The notes under the pieces: model-generated
Seen by the model: only the letters and a program-made list of their open reading frames with translations
Told to the model about the DNA's origin: nothing
Database searches by the model: none
Made by a program: the position numbers and the translations under genes
NCBI GenBank assembly: GCA_036940085.1
Contig: JALLBK010000132.1
Coordinates: 1 to 25,553, forward strand
Direction: 5' to 3'
Length of the DNA stretch: 25,553 nt
DNA from: Discostella pseudostelligera
Lineage: Eukaryota; Bacillariophyta; Thalassiosirophyceae; Thalassiosirales; Thalassiosiraceae
Shown: piece by piece, positions 18,321 to 25,553 of the stretch
Position numbering within the stretch: position 1 is the stretch's first letter
Layout: each line of letters starts with the position of its first letter

Positions 18321-19221
18321 GATTGATAATATTATGATACACTCTGCTCCTGCCTATTATGATTGGTGGTAGTGGTCGTGGTAAAAGATTGGAAGGAGGC
18401 GGCCGGCGGCCGCCGGATTGCCATTTCTATCGTCTATCGGTGAAGATCGGGCGGAGCCCATGGGTGGGCGGGGTCGGAGTTGGCGCGATGGAGAGGAGAA
18501 CAAAGTGGGTTCCGTTATTTTTGAATTTGCTTCTCAATTTTCGCCACCACCTCCCATGCATATTTCTCAGGAAGGCACGAAAATGATGCAATTCTCTCAA
18601 TACAGAAGGTCTCTCTCCGCGAAGGAATTCTACAGAGAGTACATAGGAATTCAATACTTAACTCGCTCAAGAGGGCTGGAGCTTCTCACCCTTAAGTAAA
18701 AAGGTCTGACGTGTGTTTCGCAAATGCAAATTTTTGAGTTGCATGTGTGGTGGTGAGACATCCGCGATCTTCGACAATAATTTGCATGTGCAACATCACA
18801 CGATCTATCCTTTTCTCAGTAGTTCCATGTGCAACTCATTATTTTGTCATGATGAGTTACACGAGGTGTCATTTTGGGTGGTGAGTACTTAACAGCTCGA
18901 AATGACTGCTTGAGTCAGCGAAGGCTAAATGACTCTCCGACGACTGAGTCATTAATTTTCTGAGGAGCCGAACCTAAGTATCTAGATACTACCAGAGCCG
19001 AATCTATCACTATCACCTGCAAGCACGAGCAGCTGCAAGTGCGAGCAAGATGTGCAAGAAGAAGTTCAAGAAGGCCGATGCGACATGACAAGCCGCCCAC
19101 ACTCGCCAACAGCCCACAGCCACAGCCCACTGCCACAGCCCACTGCCAACCCTCCACTACGACACTACCGCACCAATAATTATTGTTGTTGTTGACCCCA
19201 GATCGACATACTTCTCCAGTC
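18321..19221. other. 900-bp intergenic region with bZIP-like sites and short repeats
   Basis: A perfect 14-bp GC palindrome lies at 18403-18416. CATGTGCAAC occurs at 18785-18794 and 18826-18835, with GTTGCATGTG at 18739-18748. TGAGTCA (AP-1/GCN4-type) occurs at 18911-18917 and 18945-18951. A 13-bp exact tandem repeat, GCCACAGCCCACT, is at 19119-19144. A 12-residue basic upstream ORF runs 19050-19088. No protein gene is supported, but an unseen upstream exon of the next gene could lie here. Confidence 0.4.
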
Positions 19222-20729
19222 ATGAAGTATCGGAATCGTTCGCCTATCTCCCCTGATATTGATGTTGATGCCGATGGGGGCGGGCCCCGCGTCATGACTG
19301 CTGAAGCGCCTCGGCGCAGTTCGGCGGCGGACGCTTCTCCCCGTAGCCGTGGCCTCGAGCAATCCATGAGTATGTCCATGAGCATGAGTACTAGCATGAG
19401 CATGTTTGAAACAGAAACCGTGGTATTGAGTGCCAATGGCGAAGTTAATTATCTGAACTACACCAACGACGACAAGAAATCCATTTTCCCCGAGTGGTCA
19501 TGGGATCATGTGCGAACTTGGGTTCCAATTCGTAGGGCAGACAGATATCATCCCGATCAGATTAACGCTCTCTCAGGTCAGGATGTGGTCATGCTTGAGA
19601 AATTCAATGGTCATGAATATTATGGTTCGGTGGAGAGGGGCTCGCTAGAGGCCGCGAGGAAAATTAAATCCATCAATAGCAAGGTGAAAATTCTCTTTTA
19701 TCTGAATGCCATGGTTCACTATGCTGGCTATTCGGCGAATGATTACTTCAAGGAGGAATGGTTGATGATGGATCCCAACACTAATACTCCCTACATGTGG
19801 AGGGGTAAATTCACTTCATACAATCATACCAATGTTGACTTCAGAAAATGGTGGATCCAACGAGCAATTGACATGGTGACGAATGATGAAATTGATGGAA
19901 TTTTTATCGACGGTCTTTGTAAAGTTAATCGACTCGATTTACCGGAGCAGAGGAATGGCGATTCATATCTGGAAACGGCAAGGCAATTGAGGGAGAGCTT
20001 ACCACCGGGTAAACTCCTGATTGGCAATGTACTTCGAGCGTATGGATTTCCAGATGGCAATGTCAAGAATATGAGTGAGTCTGAGCAAATGTTCAGTTCT
20101 GTTGGTATAATGAGGAAGATACAAAAATTACTAACCACCACAACCTCTTTCGAACAGTGTATCTTGATGGGTCCTACCTGGAGAATTGGATTGATCCTCG
20201 GTTTGTGAAGAGGACTTTACAGCTCATGTACGATGCTCTCAAGCAGGGACAAATTATCATGTTAAATTCGGGTCCATTCAATTATGACTACAATGCCTAC
20301 CATGCAATACCAACCTTGCACGAACGATATGTATTTCTGGATGACCCAAAATACATTGACTATCCTCTAGGCTGCTTTTTACTCATCGTCGAACCATATG
20401 CATTTTTCTCTTTCCACGAGGGAGTGGATGCAAAACAGGGGAAGATGACAGTGTTTGATAACAATCGATTTGAAGCAATCACTCGCAAATTGGGAAAACC
20501 ATTAGGAAAGTATGTCGAGGAGTCGGATGGAGTATTCTCGCGTGAATTCGAATATGTCAAAGTTCATGTCGATGTCAACACTCAGCAGGGAACACTGACT
20601 GTGCAAAACAATCCTGACGAGTCCAAAAATGATGATAATGTCGGTGACACTCTCGACGATGATGATAGGGTTTTTGACGACGATATTACCGACGACGTAG
20701 TGAATGATGATTCTGATGATCACATGTAA
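19222..20729 (+). CDS. Putative glycoside hydrolase, GHL15-like (two exons)
   Basis: Exons are 19222-20104 and 20158-20729, giving 484 residues. The 53-nt intron runs GTATAA to CGAACAG and contains a perfect TACTAAC branch site at 20129-20135, 22 nt before the AG. The core resembles the hypothetical glycosyl hydrolase family 15 (GHL15), a predicted TIM barrel: FPEWSWDHVRTWVPIRRA, LEKFNGHEYYGS, KILFYLNAMVHYAGYS, NHTNVDFRKWWIQRAIDM, then EIDGIFIDG (D230) and VYLDGSYLENW (D298) at strand ends. No catalytic assignment is possible from sequence alone. The N-terminus has no signal peptide, though such proteins are often secreted; it contains a Ser-Met run and a Ser/Arg-rich stretch. The C-terminal 45 residues are highly acidic. 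An upstream exon may be missing. Confidence 0.78.
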
Positions 20730-21162
20730 AGTTGATCTGTACAATAATATTGTAAACGGATGATTTGGAGATTATGCACTTTTAAAGAATAATCCCACTG
20801 CAACTACCTTACAGCAGAGGCTGCGGACAGGGGAAGGCTGAGTTCCGGACAGTGTCTGCATCTCGATTAAAGAAGAGGTCATTGGCATTAGCAAGGTGTA
20901 ACGGCTTGCCTGCAATCTGGAATGGGTGGGACCATCGTCAAACTTTGGCACTTTCTGCACCGTAGCACGTGGAAGATATTAGTATCGTAGGCGATACTTT
21001 GACTCACTCTGCCACGCGGAATTCAACGCAGATACAATAGTACTTAGAATCACTCTGCCACGTGGCATGTCAGATTCGGCGATAATTACCGGTGTTGGTC
21101 GGAACGCAGGGGACTTGAAAGTGCTTAGATCTTGACCTCGACGGACAGACGACGGGCTCACA
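20730..21162. promoter_or_regulatory. Intergenic region with G-box-like repeats, left of the retroelement
   Basis: TCACTCTGCCACGYGG occurs twice, starting near 21004 (CGCGG form) and 21050 (CGTGG form), and GCACGTGGAAG lies at 20965-20975. These resemble promoter elements elsewhere in the window, but the next downstream ORF belongs to the retroelement. The element's left edge is not clear and could fall within this stretch. Confidence 0.35.
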
Positions 21163-21188
21163 GTTCGATGCTCACCCGAGCATTGAAC
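21163..21188 (+). repeat. Hairpin near the element's left end
   Basis: Two 11-nt arms (21163-21173 and 21178-21188) pair with one G-T wobble around an ACCC loop. Confidence 0.55.
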
Positions 21189-21233
21189 TTCTCACTTCGC
21201 TGTCAAGCCGAGCTCTTCGAAGCAATTGAAATT

Positions 21234-21357
21234 AATTGGCTCCGTCGGCAAACTCAATCAATGCCGACTGAAACCATTGCCGACCTTGCCAACATTCGCA
21301 TTAACCAACTGCGCCAACCTTAAATTGGCTCCGTCGGCAAACTCAATCAATGCCGAC
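21234..21357 (+). repeat. Two identical 35-bp hairpin repeats flanking a 55-bp copy of RT sequence
   Basis: The 35-bp sequence at 21234-21268 is repeated exactly at 21323-21357. Each copy contains the stem GTCGGCA/TGCCGAC with an 11-nt loop. Between them, 21267-21321 is identical over 55 bp to 24507-24561, which codes for the TETIADLAN region of the reverse transcriptase downstream, at an offset of 3240 bp. Confidence 0.85.
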
Positions 21358-21412
21358 CGAATAAAAATAGTTAACCCTGCTCGGCATACCGTTTACGCCA
21401 CTCCCAGCAGCA

Positions 21413-22621
21413 ATGGCTAACGCTCTTCCTGCGCCCCTTGTTCTCCCTGCGCCACCGCTGGCCCCGGCTTTGCCTGCGCCACCGCTGGCCACCACCTTCT
21501 CCGCCCTCTTTAATGATGCGTCAAAAGACCCCTTCCTTATTGATGGCAATTACGATCAGTTCCTGTCTTCTTTCAATATTGACCCGGCAGCACCCGCCGG
21601 TGGACACGACCCCCCCGAGGCCGTCCGGCAACGTATTGCAGCGGCTGCCAACCAACACCTACCACTTGCTTTATTATTATTAGTTGGGGGGAGTTTACGT
21701 CCATATTTCTTACCATTCCGACGGGATCAGGCCATGGGAGCGGCACCCCACCAAGCCACAGATAATAAAATGTTTGCGTACGATGGGGAACTTGTTCAAG
21801 GCCAGGGGTGTTTAGTGGAAATCCCGAACCAGTGGTTTAATTTGCTCCAAGCTACAACTGTGGGAACTACGGCAAATATTGGTGCCCAATTGGCAGCGGA
21901 TAATACTCTCCAGACCGTGGGCCCCTATGCTGCAGGCGATCCCGATACTGTTGAAGTCCGAACTCGATCCATCGTCGCCATCCCAAACAAGTATGTGAGC
22001 CTCTTCCTCTCCCAGCCCGAGGGTGTGTCCCCCCGATATTATTTTGAGACAATCCTCCCGGTTATTGAGGCCGATGGAATGGCACAAACTTGTATGCCAC
22101 TCACCCATTTTTGTCAAGTTGCAATTACCCTGACAGTGGGAGGGGGGGTGTCAATTCTTCAAGTTATACCACCTACCGCCCCCGCGAGATATGTTCCCCT
22201 ACTTGCACAGGCAACGGGTCTACTTCACCATCATCTTCCAGCTTTGACTACTTTAGGAGGTGGGGGGGTAGTGGATTTGCAACCCCTGGTCAACACCATC
22301 ATCGCCGGGCAACAACAACGCCAAAATGATCTAGCCCAAGCCCGCGCGGAAAAATTGCAAAAGGAGAGTACCACTGTGGAGAGCTGGCTGGGACCGGAGA
22401 ATTTTGTTCGATTACTACGTTATTGTGGGGCGGCAGCTGAGGCCAACTTGCCGCCTTTGTGGCCTGCCCTCGCCAAGGCAAATTCCAAGGATAGACTTGG
22501 TATTCTCCAGGGTGCAGTCCGCAATGAGTTTCTAGCCCTCGGCGCATTGTACAAACAATTCTCCCCCAACCTTTCCTTTCTGACTGAGGCCACGGCCCTC
22601 CAATCCTCCGTTGGAGGATGA
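21413..22621 (+). CDS. Retroelement gag-like ORF, first part
   Basis: The ORF has 402 residues from an ATG in good context. The N-terminus is an Ala/Pro-rich run with repeated PAPPL. A globular part follows, then a helical Gln-rich segment (GQQQRQNDLAQARAEKLQKE) and WLGPENFVRLLRYCG. It has no enzyme motif and sits where gag does in retroelements, so a capsid-like role is inferred. The stop TGA overlaps the ATG of the next ORF by ATGA, in the -1 frame. The two ORFs may be one gag split by a frameshift, or may be translated by termination-reinitiation. Confidence 0.75.
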   Translation: MANALPAPLVLPAPPLAPALPAPPLATTFSALFNDASKDPFLIDGNYDQFLSSFNIDPAAPAGGHDPPEAVRQRIAAAANQHLPLALLLLVGGSLRPYFLPFRRDQAMGAAPHQATDNKMFAYDGELVQGQGCLVEIPNQWFNLLQATTVGTTANIGAQLAADNTLQTVGPYAAGDPDTVEVRTRSIVAIPNKYVSLFLSQPEGVSPRYYFETILPVIEADGMAQTCMPLTHFCQVAITLTVGGGVSILQVIPPTAPARYVPLLAQATGLLHHHLPALTTLGGGGVVDLQPLVNTIIAGQQQRQNDLAQARAEKLQKESTTVESWLGPENFVRLLRYCGAAAEANLPPLWPALAKANSKDRLGILQGAVRNEFLALGALYKQFSPNLSFLTEATALQSSVGG

Positions 22622-23592
22622 CTAATGTGGATGCTTTGGAATCAGGATCAATGGGCAATGCCTTCCTTTTCACTGACACGGAGGTAGAGGAGGAACAAAG
22701 CATTAGCAGACAAGTTGGTTTTGTACTTGCCGGGGCAGCTGCACCGTCATTAGCCGATGCCAATACCTTGCTCAAAATGAAGGTCAATCTCCCGGGCCCT
22801 GAGGACTCCATCCGCACTGTCCGTCGAATGCAAGCTGTTCATCGATCCATACTGCCAGTGCACCACCCACTCCTTGCCTTCCTGAACACTCATTATGAGG
22901 TGATGCGGGCTTTTGATCCTGGCTGGCAAAATTACGCCACCCATGTCCCAGCTCTACGGTCACTCAAGGGGGTATATCATTTGCAGTGGTTGTCCTTGAA
23001 ACTTTCCAAATACTTTACTAACCTCGACCTCGGTACCCTCAACGTCACCATTCCAGATCCCAGGGAGATCGTGGAGAAAATTCATGAGCAGCAGCAGTGG
23101 GAGCCCAACCTCACTGAAGTCTTCACAACCCGTTACAACCTGGGATCTTTTATGGCTGTCCACAGTCGGGATGCGGGGTCGGTGGTAACCCCGTCAACGG
23201 CCGGAATGATGAGTATTTCAGCCAACAGTGTCGTTAGTGGATTGACTACGTTGCCATCTCTGGCTGGGGGAGGAACTGCACGTGCACGCTCCTCCAACAA
23301 TAGCAACACCGACCGTATTGAAAACACACACTTCAATTCTGCGCTTTTTGGAACATACAAAACAAGCGCAACCAAGTCTAAGGCTTTGCGACGGAGGATT
23401 ACTCGGGGTGAGTTACCACCCCTCCCAAGCTCCAAACTCAATGCCTCCAAGCCTGTTTGCCTTGCCTGGCATACTACAAAGGGCGAGTGCAACACCAATT
23501 GTCCTTGTTCACATGACCACGTCGCCTACACTGCAGAGGAGTTTGCACCGTTGGCCACCTGGTGCCGTGACCATGGATATCGTTCAGAATGA
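22618..23592 (+). CDS. Retroelement gag-like ORF, second part, with CCCH-type zinc finger
   Basis: The ORF has 324 residues. The N-terminal part is helical (APSLADANTLLKMKVNLPGP, then WQNYATHVPALRSLKGVYHL). The Ser/Gly-rich middle and the basic stretch KSKALRRRITR precede a zinc finger near the end: C281-x9-C291-x5-C297-x3-H301, close to the CCCH type. A nucleic-acid-binding, nucleocapsid-like role follows from that and from position. It ends in TGA at 23590-23592; the same frame continues into pol. Confidence 0.75.
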   Translation: MTNVDALESGSMGNAFLFTDTEVEEEQSISRQVGFVLAGAAAPSLADANTLLKMKVNLPGPEDSIRTVRRMQAVHRSILPVHHPLLAFLNTHYEVMRAFDPGWQNYATHVPALRSLKGVYHLQWLSLKLSKYFTNLDLGTLNVTIPDPREIVEKIHEQQQWEPNLTEVFTTRYNLGSFMAVHSRDAGSVVTPSTAGMMSISANSVVSGLTTLPSLAGGGTARARSSNNSNTDRIENTHFNSALFGTYKTSATKSKALRRRITRGELPPLPSSKLNASKPVCLAWHTTKGECNTNCPCSHDHVAYTAEEFAPLATWCRDHGYRSE

Positions 23593-23603
23593 TGTGTCGG
23601 CGT

Positions 23604-23659
23604 GAGCAGTTGTTTAGATAGGCCGGTAACTCTAGCGTCAAGTTACCCTCCAACTGCTC
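23604..23659 (+). repeat. Two-tier hairpin just after the gag stop
   Basis: The outer stem is a perfect 9-bp pair (23604-23612 with 23651-23659). The inner stem is a perfect 6-bp pair (23625-23630 with 23642-23647) with an 11-nt loop. It starts 11 nt after the TGA. Confidence 0.6.
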
Positions 23660-23733
23660 TGTTGCCACCCCAATTACATCCCCATCCATCCACCGCCTTA
23701 TTTGCCCAGTCCAATTCTGCACCGGTGAAATGA

Positions 23734-25553
23734 CATGCACCCTTCCCTGCATCGCCTTCCGCGCCCTCGAAAAAGATTGCTAGTTCCCCGGTCCAGTCTG
23801 TGCCACATGACATAGGTGAGTTCATTCACCGTGATGTAAAATTGCTGTACCAGCTGGGGTGGCAGGGATTCGTCAACTATCGCCGCCCCATGGGCGATTT
23901 TACGTCACTAACCAATGTGCTCCACCCTGCCCGCCGCCTGCTGCATTTCTACAAGCATCGCGGCGCGCCCGTCAAGTTTTCCACGCCCCCCTGGACTCGT
24001 CATCAAGTTCAGCGCGCCCTCCGTCGGGGCCCGCACAAATCCTGCCATGAGCATTTGGACTTCCTCCATGAAGAGTTCATTGACATGATCAACAAAGGTC
24101 AATGGATTATCCTCCCATACTCGGCCGTCCAACAACTTCCTGGCTTACGTGTCTCACCCCCAGGTGTGGTTCCCCAACGCGAGCATTGCCCCCGTTGGAT
24201 CTGTGACTACAGCTGGTGGGATGTCAACGCGGCACACTTCCACTTGCCGCCATGGAAGCAATGCAATTTGGTCACGCCCTGGAAAGAATCCTTCGGGAAA
24301 TCCTACTCGCCAACCCAACCTTTGGACCTGTCCACCTCATCAAGCTGGACATCAGTGATGGGTTCTATCGAATCGCCCTCAACATCGACGACATCCCAAA
24401 GCTTGGAGTCGTCTTTCCTACCCCACCAGGTGCGGAGCCCCTCATTGCCTTCCCACTTGTTCTACCCATGGGATGGACCAATAGTCCACCCATTTTTTCC
24501 ACCGCCACTGAAACCATTGCCGACCTTGCCAACATTCGCATTAACCAACTGCGCCAACCTTTACCTCACCACTTGGACGAGTTAGCCCAATCAATCCCGT
24601 CACCTCCACCAGCTCCGCCAACTAACATGTCGCGTCTACCTACTATTGCTCGAGACCCATCCTTGCCATCCTCTAACAAACCCTTAGCCTACACGGACGT
24701 ATTCGTCGATGACTTTGTGGCAGCAGCCCAACAGAATGCTCCAACGCCTCCATCGCTGACAACAGATACACTACCCCCCTTGGACAATCTTCGGCGAATA
24801 CGACGCATACTACTCCATGCCATCGACGATGTCTTTCGGCCCCTCTCCCCGTCCGACCCACCAGAGCGCCGGGAGCCAGTATCTCTTAAAAAGCTTCGGG
24901 CGGGCGACTGCTCTTGGGGTACCATCAAGTTAGTGCTCGGCTGGATTATCGATACCGAAACCCTCACCATACGTTTGCCACCCCATCGCATCCAGCATTT
25001 AGCAGAGATTTTGGACTCCATCCCACGCACCCAGCATCGAACGAGTCTTAAGAAATGGCATGCTGTCCTCGGAGAACTCCGCTCTATGTCTCTTGCCCTT
25101 CCTGGCTCGCGGAACATTTTTAGTACCATGCAAAATGCTTTGGTTCAAAAAATTGGCGCGCGTTGCTCTTCACAAGGGAGTTCACGATGCATTGGATGAT
25201 TTTCGATGGATGCATGAGAATATTTCAACCAGGCCTACCCGGATTGCTGAACTTGTACCGCTACCTCCAGTGGCTGAAGGACACCACGATGCCTCTGGAA
25301 TTGGTGCTGGCGGTGTTTGGTTTCCAACCCCCAGCCTCACCCCACGTGACGGATTCAACAACACCCAGCCGTTAGCCTGGCGATTCAAGTGGCCCCAGCA
25401 CATTACCAACCGCCTCATCACGGACAACAACCCACGAGGTACCATCACCAACTCTGACCTCAAACTTGCCGGTGGCCTCCTTCATCTGGATGCCCTCGCC
25501 AACTGCTTTGACATCCGCGAGCGCACAATATTATCAAAAGGTGACAACCTCAG
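23734..25553 (+). pseudogene. Retroelement pol (RT-RNase H), frame-damaged and cut by the window edge
   Basis: The open frame begins after a TGA at 23731-23733 and matches the gag frame. Its first ATG is at 23800. It encodes the RT N-terminal region up to about 24210 (WICDYSWWDVN). The RT palm then continues in another frame from about 24216 (LPLAAMEAMQFG, LDISDGFYR, LPMGWTNSPP, FVDDF) through the thumb (TSLKKWHAVLGELRSMSLAL). A second frame change near 25140-25170, close to an A6 run, leads into RNase H (HHDASGIGAGGVWF, Asp at 25288). In the segment NSDLKLAGGLLHL, the residue where I would expect the RNase H Glu is Lys (AAA at 25462). Two frame changes and two in-frame TGAs indicate a decayed copy unless recoding is involved. 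Confidence 0.85.

Larger units (their letters stand above)
21163..25553 (+). mobile_element. Retrotransposon (gag, RT, RNase H), truncated by the window edge
   Basis: The order is structured leader, two gag-like ORFs, then reverse transcriptase and RNase H. RT motif A (LDISDGFYR, Asp at 24348), motif B (LPMGWTNSPP) and motif C (FVDD at 24702-24713) are present. RNase H begins with HHDASGIGAGGVWF. I see no aspartic protease, integrase or long terminal repeats in the window. A DIRS/PAT-type or another integrase-free or 3'-integrase element is possible; the 3' half lies outside. The left boundary at the 21163 hairpin is a guess. Confidence 0.88.

Noticed and set aside
18418..18699. 93-codon plus-strand frame in the 900-bp gap
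   Set aside because: No conserved motif, and it spans GC-rich palindrome and repeat sequence.

Overview
The window looks like nuclear DNA of a diatom, probably a centric one. Most genes carry none to three short GT-AG introns (53-115 nt). At least three predicted proteins start with a signal peptide followed by an A/S-F motif, the bipartite plastid-targeting signature of algae with secondary red plastids. The retroelement on the right also resembles elements I associate with diatoms. The species assignment is inference; no marker gene fixes it.

Layout, left to right. 120-2347 (+): a four-exon gene for a predicted plastid protein built from about five copies of a GG...VA-LG repeat. 2667-3710 (+): KDM8/JMJD5-like JmjC oxygenase. 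3767-5165 (-): plastid lipoyl synthase, tail-to-tail with the JmjC gene and divergent from 5593-7365 (+), a plastid SET-domain methyltransferase of the Rubisco LSMT type. 7447-8039 (-): SF3B6/p14. 8369-9974 (-): AAAP amino-acid transporter. 10393-11154 (+): Gln-rich protein with a C-terminal C2HC finger. 11283-12401 (-): HMG box fused to an NF-YC/Dpb3-type histone fold with a PIP-box-like tail. 13210-15840 (-): splicing factor SF1/BBP. 16101-17387 (+): acidic protein with a UBA-like segment and a hydrophobic segment. 17778-18320 (-): small unknown protein. 19222-20729 (+): GHL15-like putative glycoside hydrolase. From about 21160 to the right edge: a retroelement with two gag-like ORFs, then reverse transcriptase and RNase H in a damaged pol frame.

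Themes. (1) Plastid supply and modification: lipoyl synthase and the SET methyltransferase share a 427-bp divergent promoter. (2) Branch-site recognition: SF1 and SF3B6 both act at the intron branch point and are encoded about 5 kb apart. (3) Chromatin and replication: the HMG/histone-fold protein and the JmjC gene both have E2F-like TTTGGCGGGA sites upstream. (4) A 13-bp extended G-box (TGCCACGTGGAAG) occurs three times in promoters, with related forms elsewhere.

The most unusual region is the retroelement. Its 5' leader holds an exact 55-bp copy of its own RT motif-B region between two identical 35-bp hairpin repeats. Its two gag ORFs overlap by ATGA. Its pol lies in the same frame as the second gag ORF behind two UGA codons, with a two-tier hairpin 11 nt after the first. 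No tRNA, rRNA or CRISPR array was seen.
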